NCBI RefSeq assembly: GCF_004297125.1
Contig: NZ_SCVD01000005.1
Location: forward strand, 1-44,628
Direction: 5' to 3'
Source: Phenylobacterium sp.
GTDB taxonomy: Bacteria; Pseudomonadota; Alphaproteobacteria; Caulobacterales; Caulobacteraceae
DNA length: 44,628 nucleotides
In this document: piece after piece, positions 33,826-41,655 of the stretch
How the letters are laid out: each line of letters opens with the position of its first letter
Numbering within the stretch: position 1 is the stretch's first letter
Translations under genes and position numbers: made by a program
Notes under the pieces: model-generated
Database searches by the model: none
Told to the model about the DNA's origin: nothing
Seen by the model: the letters and a program-made list of their open reading frames with translations, nothing else

Positions 33826-34227
33826 CTAGCCGAACCGCAAGATATCCAGGGCGGCCTGCACACGCACGCGCAAAGCGCCGAAATCTTCCACAGCGTCCTC
33901 GTAGGCGTCCCTGTCGGAAGCGTAGGCCTCCACGAGGGCCGGCTGCGGGCCTTCCTCCAGGATGCGCAGATGGGCTGCGTCGCAGGCGTCCATGAGGCGG
34001 TCGAGACGGGCGCGCTGTTCGATATAGGCGAGCGCAGACTCGCGCACGTCGGGGTGAAGCTGATCCAGCGGGAGCGGCCCTTCCTCGCGGCTTGCGAAAT
34101 CGGCGCGGAGCAGGTCCCAGGCCGCTTGCGGGTCCGCAATGGGAGCGGGCTTGTCGCTGGCCTGGTAGCCGAATCTCCGCAGGACCCCGCGGCGTCCCTC
34201 CTCGTTGGCGACGGGTCCGGGTCTCAT
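33826..34227 (-). CDS. Unknown 133-aa helical protein in the crotonase/PaaX operon
   Basis: I do not recognise the family. It is acidic and mostly alpha-helical, with blocks AWDLLRADFASREEG, YIEQRARLDRLMDACD and a C-terminal RVRVQAALDILRFG. There is no signal peptide or membrane segment. ATG 34227 has GGAG 8 bases upstream; it begins 16 bp after the PaaF-like gene and precedes paaX by 75 bp. Its position suggests a partner or accessory for CoA-ester metabolism. PaaB is smaller and has different motifs, so I do not call it PaaB. Confidence 0.6.
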   Translation of the reverse strand: MRPGPVANEEGRRGVLRRFGYQASDKPAPIADPQAAWDLLRADFASREEGPLPLDQLHPDVRESALAYIEQRARLDRLMDACDAAHLRILEEGPQPALVEAYASDRDAYEDAVEDFGALRVRVQAALDILRFG

Positions 34228-34243
34228 GCGTTGTTCTCCACTC

Positions 34244-35020
34244 TCATCGATTGCGGAACACCGGCGCGCGACGCTCGGCAAACGCGGTCATCGCCTCGGT
34301 CTGGTCTTCCAGCGCGAACGTGGCGTGCAACATGCGCCGCTCGAAGCGCAGCCCTTCGGCCAGCGGCGTCTCGAAGGCGCGGTTCACGCTTTCCTTGATC
34401 ATCATGACCACCGGCCGGGAGTAGCCGGCGATATCCTCCGCCAACTGGACGGCGGCGGTGATCGCTTGGCCCGTGGGTACGAGCCGCGCAACGATGCCGA
34501 TGCGCTCGGCCTCATGGGCGTCGATCAGCCGCCCGCTGAGGCAAAGCTCCATCGCCTTGCTCTTCCCCACCAGGCGGGCGAGGCGCTGGGTGCCGCCCCC
34601 GCCTGGGATCGTACCCACCCTAACCTCCGGCTGGCCGAATTTCGCCGTCTCGTCGGCCACCACCAGGTCGCACATCAGCGCCACCTCGCAGCCGCCGCCG
34701 ACCGCGTGGCCGGCGACCGCCGCCAAGATCGGTTTGCGGCACTTGGGGATCACCTCCCAGTCGCGGGTCACGAAGTCCTCAAGATAGGCCTCCGCGAAGG
34801 TCTTCGAGGTCATCTCCTTGATGTCCGCGCCCGCGGAGAACACGCGCTCGCCGCCGGTCAGGACCACCGCGCCGATCGCCTGATCGTCCTCCAGCGCGAG
34901 CAGCGCATCGCCCAGCGCCTTCATCAGGGCGCTGCTCAGGGCGTTGCGGGCCTCTGGACGGTTCAGGGTGATGATGGCGACGCCGCCGCGCCGCTCGACC
35001 AGGATGGGTTCGGAACTCAT
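34244..35020 (-). CDS. Enoyl-CoA hydratase (PaaF/crotonase-like)
   Basis: A 258-aa crotonase-fold protein with both catalytic glutamates of true hydratases: Glu112 (GGGCEVAL) and Glu132 (GQPEVRVGTIPG). The oxyanion-hole segment is FSAGADIKEM (61-70). It should hydrate a 2-enoyl-CoA during degradation of the opened ring. Its ATG overlaps the stop of the upstream crotonase (ATGA). Confidence 0.9.
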   Translation of the reverse strand: MSSEPILVERRGGVAIITLNRPEARNALSSALMKALGDALLALEDDQAIGAVVLTGGERVFSAGADIKEMTSKTFAEAYLEDFVTRDWEVIPKCRKPILAAVAGHAVGGGCEVALMCDLVVADETAKFGQPEVRVGTIPGGGGTQRLARLVGKSKAMELCLSGRLIDAHEAERIGIVARLVPTGQAITAAVQLAEDIAGYSRPVVMMIKESVNRAFETPLAEGLRFERRMLHATFALEDQTEAMTAFAERRAPVFRNR

Positions 35021-35811
35021 GCGATCCCTCGAAACTGCGGCGCGCGCCGGGCCTGAAACGCGGCGACGCCCTCCGCATAGTCCGGGGTGCCGGCGAGCTC
35101 GCCCTGGATCCGCGCTTCTTCGGCGAGCACGCCCGCAAGGCCGAGCGTCTCGCTGGCGCGGATCAGGGCCTTCTGCGCCCGGAACGCGGTCTGCGGTCCG
35201 TCGGCGATCCGGTGAGCCAGGCTCTCCGCCGCGGCGAGGAGCAGGCGGTCGGGCGCGAGCCGGTCCACGAGCCCGAGCCGCAGCGCCTCGGTGCCCTCGA
35301 TGACGTCGCCGGTGTAGATCATCTCGAACGCCCGGCCCGGTGTCAGGCGGCGAGGCAGGAAGTAATGCCCGCCGCTGTCGAGCGCCGCGCCGAGACGGGC
35401 GAAGGGCGACGCGAACCGGGCGCTCTCGGCGGCATGGACCATGTCGCAGGCCAGGGCGATCCCGAGGCCGATACCCATCGCTGCGCCGTTGACCGCCGCG
35501 AGAGTGGGCTGGGGCAGCTCGTGGAGTTTCCGGAGCATCGGATTGACCACGTCCGCGAGGATTGCGGCGGCGTCCTCGCCCGGGACGGCCGCGGAGATGT
35601 CCCGGCCGGCGCAGAAGGCGCGACCCGAGCCGGTGATCAGGACGCAGCGGACCGCGTCGTCCTGCGCAACCTCCTCGAACAGCCTCCCAAGGGCGCGGCA
35701 GTCGTCGTCGGCCAGGGCGTTCATCTTGTCGGGGCGGTTCAACCGCACCCGCAGCACGCCACGGTCCAGCGCCCGCTCGTAGGCCGGCTGCGCGACGTCA
35801 GGCTGAGGCAT
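35017..35811 (-). CDS. PaaG-like enoyl-CoA isomerase/hydratase
   Basis: A 264-aa crotonase homologue that lacks the first hydratase glutamate (GIGLGIAL at 113-120) but has Asp145 in FARLGAALDSGG. This is the pattern of PaaG, in which a single acidic residue isomerises the ring-epoxide to an oxepin or shifts a double bond. CAGRDI (67-72) forms the oxyanion hole. It overlaps the ligase 4 stop by 14 bp. Together with PaaF-like and PaaX-like genes it makes this operon a derivative of phenylacetate-type CoA metabolism. Confidence 0.86.
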   Translation of the reverse strand: MPQPDVAQPAYERALDRGVLRVRLNRPDKMNALADDDCRALGRLFEEVAQDDAVRCVLITGSGRAFCAGRDISAAVPGEDAAAILADVVNPMLRKLHELPQPTLAAVNGAAMGIGLGIALACDMVHAAESARFASPFARLGAALDSGGHYFLPRRLTPGRAFEMIYTGDVIEGTEALRLGLVDRLAPDRLLLAAAESLAHRIADGPQTAFRAQKALIRASETLGLAGVLAEEARIQGELAGTPDYAEGVAAFQARRAPQFRGIA

Positions 35812-37447
35812 GGGAGGGCCGGCTGAACATTGCGCGGATCGCGTGGCGCGAGAGTTTCGCGTTCTCGGTCTTGGGAAGGACATCGAGGATCTCGAGCCGC
35901 TTGGGCATCTCGATCGGCGACAGCTTTCCGCGCAGGAAATCCTGGAGTTCCGGGAGCGAGAGGGTCGCGCCAGCCCGGAGCGTCACCACCGCCAGCACGG
36001 TCTCGCCGCGATAGTCGTCTGGAACGCCGAGCGCTACGGTCTCGGCCACGGCGGAGTGCTCCAGCACCGCTTCCTCGATGTTGCGCGGGTACACATTGTA
36101 ACCGCTGCAGATGATCAGGTCCTTCAGACGGTCGACCACGTAGAGCACGCCGTCCTCGCTAAGATACCCCACGTCTCCGCTTCGGAAGAGGCCGTCCGGC
36201 GTCAGCTCCTGATCCGTCAACGGGCGGTTCCAATAGCTGGCGATGACGTTCGGGCCGCCGAAACAGACTTCACCGGCCTCGCCGCGGGGCAGGCTGCGGC
36301 CAGGGTCCTCGGGGGAGCGGATCTCGATCGTCATGTCCGGCATCGGCACGCCGGTGGCGTTCTCGTGGCCGGCCAAGGCGATGTTGGGCATGGCCACGCC
36401 GCTGCCCGAGGTTTCGGTCATGGCGTAGCCCTGCTGGGGCCACAGGCCGGTCAGGCCATGGAAGCGCCGCGCGAGCTCGGCCGGCACCGGGGCCCCGCCG
36501 ACCAGCACATGGATGACCCCGCTCCAGTCCAGCTCGCCCGCATCAGGCTCGGCCACGATGGCGCTCAGCATGGTCGGGATCGCCGTCAGGATCGTCATGC
36601 GGTCGCGTCGGACCAGATCGAGCAGTTCGCGCGGCGAGAACCGCTCGGTGAGGATCGCTTCGCCGCCGACGATGGCGGGCTCGACGACGTAGTTGATAAG
36701 GCCGGTGATGTGAGAGAACGGAGCGGCCGCGTACCAGGCTTCGCGCCCTTCGCGGATCTTGTGCAGCCAGTTGCGGATCTGATGGGCCGCGTACCAGATG
36801 TTCCGGTGGTCCAGCATGGCGCCCTTGGGCGCGCCCGTGGTGCCTCCGGTATACTGGATCATCGCAAGGCTCGCGGGATCGATCTCGAGTCGGTCCCCGC
36901 CCGGAGAGGTCGCGAGGAGTTCGCTGAGCGCCACTTCGCCGGGCTCCGTCGCCGCGGCCGCGCCGCCGGCCAGGTCGGAGCCGTCGGCGCGGGTGACGAT
37001 CAGCCGAAAGTTCAGCTCCGCGGCAAGCTCGCGCAGCTTTCCGATGACGGCGGGATGGTCCGAAACGATCACCCACTTCGCGCCCGAGTCGCTCGCGATG
37101 CTGCCGAGCTGGCGCGGAGAGTAGAGGGGGTTCATGCCGACGCCGGCGGCGCCTATTCCCCAGAGCGCGAAACAGGCGAGGGGATACTGTGGCAGGTTGG
37201 CCATGCAAATGCCGACCCGGTCGCCGGCGATCACCTCAAGGGCCTGCAGGCCAGCGCCGAGCCGGACTGCCAGGTTCTGGGTTTCGCAGAACGTCCAGGT
37301 CCGATCCTGGAAGGTGAGGTGGGGCCGCTCGGGGAAACGGTCCGCGGCGCGCGCCAGCAATCGCGCCAGGGGCTCCGGCGCGGGCGTACGCCGCGTGAAC
37401 TCGACGAGTTGGGGAGGCTGGGCCAGCTTGGTCGGTGCGTGCTGCAT
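35798..37447 (-). CDS. Acyl/aryl-CoA ligase (AMP-forming), ligase 4
   Basis: A 549-aa ANL-family ligase with YTGGTTGAPKGAML, YAMTETSGSG, LFRSGDVGYLS, VDRLKDLIICSGYNVYP and C-terminal KTENAKLSRH (Lys of the A10 motif). It is related to ligase 2 at 21345. ATG 37447 was chosen. A TTG at 37489 would add 14 residues but overlaps the predicted -35. It is first in the operon ligase-PaaG-PaaF-unknown-PaaX and probably activates the acid that feeds the CoA-dependent ring chemistry. Confidence 0.87.
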   Translation of the reverse strand: MQHAPTKLAQPPQLVEFTRRTPAPEPLARLLARAADRFPERPHLTFQDRTWTFCETQNLAVRLGAGLQALEVIAGDRVGICMANLPQYPLACFALWGIGAAGVGMNPLYSPRQLGSIASDSGAKWVIVSDHPAVIGKLRELAAELNFRLIVTRADGSDLAGGAAAATEPGEVALSELLATSPGGDRLEIDPASLAMIQYTGGTTGAPKGAMLDHRNIWYAAHQIRNWLHKIREGREAWYAAAPFSHITGLINYVVEPAIVGGEAILTERFSPRELLDLVRRDRMTILTAIPTMLSAIVAEPDAGELDWSGVIHVLVGGAPVPAELARRFHGLTGLWPQQGYAMTETSGSGVAMPNIALAGHENATGVPMPDMTIEIRSPEDPGRSLPRGEAGEVCFGGPNVIASYWNRPLTDQELTPDGLFRSGDVGYLSEDGVLYVVDRLKDLIICSGYNVYPRNIEEAVLEHSAVAETVALGVPDDYRGETVLAVVTLRAGATLSLPELQDFLRGKLSPIEMPKRLEILDVLPKTENAKLSRHAIRAMFSRPSHASA

Positions 37448-37460
37448 GATGTGCGCGTGT

Positions 37461-37489
37461 GCCTTAGTCTTGGGTTCAGTATGCGTCAA
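37461..37489 (-). promoter_or_regulatory. Predicted promoter for the ligase 4/PaaX operon
   Basis: On the minus strand TTGACG (37489-37484), 17-bp spacer, TAAGGC (37466-37461), preceded by an AT-rich stretch (GTTAAAAT). It would start transcription shortly before ATG 37447. Confidence 0.5.
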
Positions 37490-37524
37490 ATTTTAACGTC
37501 GCGACAGAAAAAATGTAGTTCATA

Positions 37525-37540
37525 GATACGGTGCTGTATG
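37525..37540 (+). promoter_or_regulatory. Hybrid class A/B operator upstream of gcdH
   Basis: GATACGGTGCTGTATG: the left arm (ATACGGT) is class B and the right arm (CTGTATG) is class A. It overlaps a weak -10 (TAGATA) with GCGACA at the -35 position (37501-37506). Confidence 0.55.
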
Positions 37541-37606
37541 GATCGGCAGGACCCTCGTTCGGCGGTTCCCTCCATGACGCGGAACCTCTACAGGTCCCGT
37601 CATCTG

Positions 37607-37622
37607 GAGACAGTAGCGTATG
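37607..37622 (+). promoter_or_regulatory. Possible second class B operator overlapping the gcdH start
   Basis: GAGACAGTAGCGTATG matches the class B consensus at 13 of 16 positions. It includes the ATG at 37620, as the tetR B site includes its own start codon. The left arm also contains the ribosome site TGGAGA, so part of the match may be chance. Confidence 0.4.
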
Positions 37623-38864
37623 GTGATGGCAAGCGCTAAAGCAGCCGCGCCGCCTTTGGAGCCGGATCTCACCATGCCCCTCGACACCGCCGCCGAGCAG
37701 AAGACCTACCGCTGGGACGACCCCCTCGACCTCGCCTCGCGCCTCTCCGAGGACGAGCGGATGGTCTGGGAGGCGGCCCGCGCCTACGCCCGTGAGAAGC
37801 TGCTGCCCCGCGTGGTCTCGGCCTATGCCGACGAACGCTTCGATCGCGAGATCATGACCGAGATGGGCGAACTGGGGTTCCTCGGCCCGACGCTCCCCGA
37901 AGCCTATGGCTGCGCTGGCGTGAACCATGTGGCCTACGGCCTCATCGCCCGCGAGATCGAGGCGATCGACAGCGGTTACCGCTCGGCGATGAGCGTTCAG
38001 TCGTCCCTGGTCATGTACCCGATCTACGCCTTCGGCTCCGAGGAGCAGCGGCAGAAGTTCCTGCCTGGCATGGCCCGCGGCGAGATCATTGGTTGTTTCG
38101 GCCTGACCGAGCCGGACGGCGGGTCGGACCCGGCGTCGATGCAGACGGTGGCGAAGAAAGTCGACGGCGGCTTCGTCCTGAATGGGGCGAAGATGTGGAT
38201 CACCAACTCTCCGATCAGCGACGTGGCGCTCGTCTGGGCGAAGCTGGACGGGGCGATCCGCGGCTTCCTGGTCGAGCGCGGGTCGAAGGGGTTCGAGACG
38301 CCGAAGATCCAGAACAAGCTGTCGCTCCGGGCCAGCGTCACCGGCGAGATCGCGCTGTCGGATGTGTTCGTGCCGGAAGACATGATGCTGCCGAACGTCT
38401 CGGGCCTGCGCGGGCCGTTCTCCTGCCTGAACAAGGCGCGCTACGGCATCGCCTGGGGAGCGATGGGCGCGGCGGAGTTCTGCTTCCATGCGGCGCGCGA
38501 CTACGTCTCGTCGCGGTCGCTGTTCGGCCGGCCGCTGTCGGCGCGGCAGCTGGTGCAGAAGAAGCTGGCCGACATGTCGACCGAGATCGCGCTGGGCTTC
38601 GAGGGCGCGCTGGCGCTCGGCCGACTGATCGACGAGGGCGCGTGGATCCCCGAAGCGATCTCGATGCTGAAGCGCAACAACTGCGGCAAGGCGCTGGATA
38701 TCGCCCGCGTCGCCCGCGACATGCACGGCGGCAACGGCATCTCCGGCGAATACCACGTGATGCGGCATGCCTCGAACCTGGAGACCGTGAACACCTACGA
38801 AGGCGCCCACGACGTCCACGCCCTGATCCTCGGCCGGGCGATTACCGGCGAGAACGGGTTCTAG
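37620..38864 (+). CDS. gcdH: Glutaryl-CoA dehydrogenase
   Basis: A 414-aa acyl-CoA dehydrogenase that oxidises and decarboxylates glutaryl-CoA to crotonyl-CoA. Family features: [14 protein letters not shown] (FAD and substrate loop), [41 protein letters not shown] and the catalytic Glu in [17 protein letters not shown], all diagnostic for GcdH. ATG 37620 has TGGAGA upstream; ATG 37674 would give the more usual 396-residue length and cannot be excluded. It is a logical end point for ring-derived dicarboxyl-CoA. An IS66 remnant begins 96 bp after the stop. Confidence 0.93.
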   Translation: MVMASAKAAAPPLEPDLTMPLDTAAEQKTYRWDDPLDLASRLSEDERMVWEAARAYAREKLLPRVVSAYADERFDREIMTEMGELGFLGPTLPEAYGCAGVNHVAYGLIAREIEAIDSGYRSAMSVQSSLVMYPIYAFGSEEQRQKFLPGMARGEIIGCFGLTEPDGGSDPASMQTVAKKVDGGFVLNGAKMWITNSPISDVALVWAKLDGAIRGFLVERGSKGFETPKIQNKLSLRASVTGEIALSDVFVPEDMMLPNVSGLRGPFSCLNKARYGIAWGAMGAAEFCFHAARDYVSSRSLFGRPLSARQLVQKKLADMSTEIALGFEGALALGRLIDEGAWIPEAISMLKRNNCGKALDIARVARDMHGGNGISGEYHVMRHASNLETVNTYEGAHDVHALILGRAITGENGF

Positions 38865-38960
38865 ACGCCGAGACGATCCAAGACCTGGCGGGACGGCAGG
38901 CCCGGATGCACTGCCTTCGGGGAATCCAGATTAGGCGCGGACCGCTGCTGACTCGTTGGC

Positions 38961-39257
38961 GAAGTTCGGAAGGTCTTCCTCGACGACGGCCGCATCGAGA
39001 TCGACAACAACATCGTCGAGCGCTCCATCCGGCCCCTGGCCCTCAGCCGCAAGAACAGCCTCTTCGCCGGCTCAGACGGCGGCGCCGAGCACTGGGCGGT
39101 CCTCGCCTCGCTGATCGAGACCGCAAAGCTCAACGATGTCGATCCGCACGCCTACATCGCCAGCGTCATCACCCGCATCGTCGCCGGACATCCGCAGAGC
39201 GATATCGATCAGTTGCTGCCCTGGAGCCATCAGGCCAAGCCCGCCGCCGCCGCCTGA
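38961..39257 (+). pseudogene. IS66-family transposase remnant (C-terminal 98 codons)
   Basis: An open frame without start encodes the conserved C-terminal part of the IS66 TnpC transposase: DGRIEIDNNIVERSIRPLAL, then FAGSDGGAEHWAVLASLIET and HPQSDIDQLLPW, ending at TGA 39255. The catalytic N-terminal four-fifths and the accessory tnpA/tnpB genes are missing. The join to the gcdH downstream region near 38960 marks an old deletion or recombination point at the island edge. Confidence 0.9.
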
Positions 39258-39362
39258 GAAGGCTGCCTGACCGCGGCGCGATCCAACGTCTGCTCTCGGG
39301 CATGGAGTCGAAGACGGTTCGCGACCCGTTGCGGACATTCCGCGGTTCCCGATAGTTCGCTC

Positions 39363-39716
39363 ATGGCCGTCGTCGAACCCGGATTGCGCTTGTCTGCGCA
39401 ACGCGCGCTGTTGGGCGCCGTGCATCCTGGGGTTCGCTTGGTGAAGGTGCGTCGCGACGGCAACTGCATCGTCCTAACCACTATCTGTGATGGCCCTTTT
39501 GAGGACGACCTTCTGGACGCGCTATCCACGGCTGCTGCGGAAATCGCCGCAGACTATCCCGACTGCGATGTGGACGAGCGGATCTCAATCAGCACCGATC
39601 CACTCCCCAAAGAGGATATCTTAGCCGAGGGCTGGATCTTTCAGCGCGCAGAGCCGAGCGTCCGCCAACCATCGATTGTGTTGAAGAAGGCCGTTTCCGG
39701 GCCGCTGATGGCGTAG
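39363..39716 (+). CDS. Conserved-looking 117-aa protein of unknown function
   Basis: A soluble 117-aa protein beginning with a helix (LRLSAQRALLGAVHPGVR), then alternating strands (VRRDGNCIVLTTICDGPF) and an acidic middle (DYPDCDVDERISIS). It ends WIFQRAEP and a short tail. It resembles small hypothetical proteins common in Caulobacterales and Rhizobiales genomes, but I cannot name the family. It lies between the IS66 remnant and the IS1182-like element. Confidence 0.5.
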   Translation: MAVVEPGLRLSAQRALLGAVHPGVRLVKVRRDGNCIVLTTICDGPFEDDLLDALSTAAAEIAADYPDCDVDERISISTDPLPKEDILAEGWIFQRAEPSVRQPSIVLKKAVSGPLMA

Positions 39717-39726
39717 TCGGATGTGG

Positions 39727-41187
39727 CGAAAGCTGTGGCTCCGCCGCTCAGGCGGGCGCCAGGGGCGTAGGCACCGGGATCAGTTTGGCGAGTTTGCGCA
39801 GGTTCTGCGCGGTGGCGGCGAGGAGAAACTCGTCTCGGGCGCCGCAGGGACCGCGTAGACGCAGGCGGTCGAGCTTCAGGATGCGCTTCAGGTGGGCGAA
39901 GAGCATTTCGACCTTCTTTCGCTGGCGCATGGAGGTCCAGTAGGCGTCGGTCTTGGCGATCTCGCGGGCTACTTCGCGGGCGGCCTCGTGGATGGAGCGG
40001 GTCACCTTGCGGGCCGGAGCCTTGGGGCAGCACTGGCTCTTGAGGGCGCAGGCGTCGCAGTCGGACTTGCTGGCGCGGTAGCGGTGGGTGTCGTCGGCCG
40101 GCGGCCCGGTCCGCGGAGACGAGAAGGCGCGGCGATAGCGCTTCAGCTCGTGGCCGCCGGGGCAGCGATAGAGGTCGGTGGCCGGGTCGTAGGTGAAGTC
40201 CTCGCGGGAGAAGGTCCCGTCCTCGCGCTTGGACTTGTCGAAGACCCGGATGTGCGGGGCGATCTCCTGGTCGTGGACAAGCCATTCCAGCATCTCGGCC
40301 GAGCCGTAGGCGGTGTCGGCGGTCAGCCGCTCCGGGTGCAGCCCGAGCCGCTCGTCGGTGCGCTCGATCATCGTACGGCAGGCGGCGAGCTCGCCCTGGC
40401 GCACCGCGGTGGAGGGCTCGACGTCGACGATCACCGCGTGCTCGAGATCGATCAGATAGTTGGTGCAGTAGGCGAAGCTCGCCGGGCCCGCCTGGGCCGC
40501 CGTCCAGCGCGAGGCGGGGTCCGATAGAGACAGATACTTGGGCGTCACCGGCGTGGCGGCGCCGAAGGCCTCCTCATCCAGCGCCGCCAGGTACTCCTGC
40601 ACCGCGCGGCTCGCCGCCTCTGGCGGCAGGCCGACCGCACCCTCGACGGCAGTCCTATGCCGGCTGGCGTCCGCACGGATGATGCTGGCGTCGACGGCGA
40701 AGCCCTCGCCGCCCACCAGACCCTCGGCCATGCAGCGCCGCACCACGCTCTCGAAGAGTTCGCGCAGCAGATCGCTGTCGCGGAAGCGGCCGTGGCGGTT
40801 CTTGGAGAACGTCGAGTGATCCGGCACATCACCGTCCAGGCCCAGGCGGCAGAACCACCGGTAGGCGAGGTTGAGATGGACCTCCTCGCACAGCCGCCGC
40901 TCCGAGCGGATGCCCAGGCAGTAGCCGACCAGCAGCATCCGGATCATCAGCTCCGGATCGATCGAGGGGCGGCCGATCGGGCTGTAGAATGGGGCCAGAT
41001 GCGCCCGCACTCCTTCCAGGTCCACGAACAGGTCGATAGCCCGCAGCAGGTGGTTTTCGGGGACGTGACGCTCCAGCGAGAACTCGTAGAACAGCTTCGC
41101 CTGATCTACCCGCCGCTCGCCCATCATTGCCACGCCCTCCCGCCTCAAGCAGGAGTGAATCAGGCCGGAGTCACCGCTTCAACGAGC
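39727..41187 (-). mobile_element. IS1182-like insertion sequence (approximate ends)
   Basis: The transposase gene is bracketed by imperfect inverted ends: GGCGAAAGCTGTGGCTCCGC from about 39727 and, on the other strand, GTTGAAGCGGTGACTCCGGC from about 41187, sharing GAA.GC.GTG.CTCCG. No clear target duplication could be read, so the exact borders are uncertain. The coding sequence looks intact. Confidence 0.65.
39748..41127 (-). CDS. IS1182-family (DUF772/DDE) transposase
   Basis: A 459-aa transposase. The N-terminal DUF772-type domain reads LFYEFSLERHVPENHLLR, MLLVGYCLGIRSERRLCEEV and DHSTFSKNRHGRF. The DDE core follows with Asp in AVDASIIRADAS and in TADTAYGSAEMLEWL, a cysteine-rich insert (SKSDCDACALKSQCCPK) and the C-terminal helical end MLFAHLKRILKLDRLRLRG. 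ATG 41127 has GGGAGGG about 8 bases upstream. Confidence 0.9.
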   Translation of the reverse strand: MMGERRVDQAKLFYEFSLERHVPENHLLRAIDLFVDLEGVRAHLAPFYSPIGRPSIDPELMIRMLLVGYCLGIRSERRLCEEVHLNLAYRWFCRLGLDGDVPDHSTFSKNRHGRFRDSDLLRELFESVVRRCMAEGLVGGEGFAVDASIIRADASRHRTAVEGAVGLPPEAASRAVQEYLAALDEEAFGAATPVTPKYLSLSDPASRWTAAQAGPASFAYCTNYLIDLEHAVIVDVEPSTAVRQGELAACRTMIERTDERLGLHPERLTADTAYGSAEMLEWLVHDQEIAPHIRVFDKSKREDGTFSREDFTYDPATDLYRCPGGHELKRYRRAFSSPRTGPPADDTHRYRASKSDCDACALKSQCCPKAPARKVTRSIHEAAREVAREIAKTDAYWTSMRQRKKVEMLFAHLKRILKLDRLRLRGPCGARDEFLLAATAQNLRKLAKLIPVPTPLAPA

Positions 41188-41240
41188 CATTTCGATCGTG
41201 ATAGGTGGAAAGTGAAGCTTGGCTCTGCCACGCTTCAAGG

Positions 41241-41615
41241 ATGGGCCGATTTGCGATGCTGATCCTGGTTGCCGGGCTCCTGGGCTGCTCCCGAGACGTG
41301 GAGCCCGTGGCTGGTGACGCCGGTCTTCCGTTGCCACCGGACAGAGTGTCCCGCCTGGAGGGAGCGGCACGATCCGGCGACGTCGCAGCCGCGAACACGC
41401 TGGCGGTCCACTACTCACACCTGGGCGACACGGAGCACTACGAACAATGGCTCGTCCAAGCCGTCTCGCTCGGCGACTGTGCCGCGGTCGAGGTGTTGGG
41501 CGATAGCCATCGCGTCAATCGCCCTCTCAGCCCCGCCAGACTGGCAGAAGCTAAGCGTGCGGCGGCAAAGCGCGGATGCTCAGTAGCTCCGCTTCCCGCG
41601 ACGGCCGCTCCGTAA
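41241..41615 (+). CDS. Small putative lipoprotein
   Basis: A 124-aa protein with a short signal segment (MGRFAMLILVAGLLGC) and a lipobox LLGC with Cys16, followed by a Sel1-like helical region (NTLAVHYSHLGDTEHYEQWL and AVSLGDCAAVEVLGD). It probably sits in a membrane facing the periplasm. No function can be assigned. Its last 27 codons and downstream 35 bases are duplicated at 43164-43282. Confidence 0.6.
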   Translation: MGRFAMLILVAGLLGCSRDVEPVAGDAGLPLPPDRVSRLEGAARSGDVAAANTLAVHYSHLGDTEHYEQWLVQAVSLGDCAAVEVLGDSHRVNRPLSPARLAEAKRAAAKRGCSVAPLPATAAP

Positions 41616-41650
41616 ACCAGGCCTGATCGGCGGCTTTTTTCAACACCATC
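41532..41650 (+). repeat. 119-bp direct repeat, copy 1
   Basis: Identical, as far as I can read, to 43164-43282. It covers the 3' end of the lipoprotein gene, its stop codon and the following TTTTTTCAACACCATC. Flanks differ on both sides. Confidence 0.95.
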
Positions 41651-41655
41651 GACCC

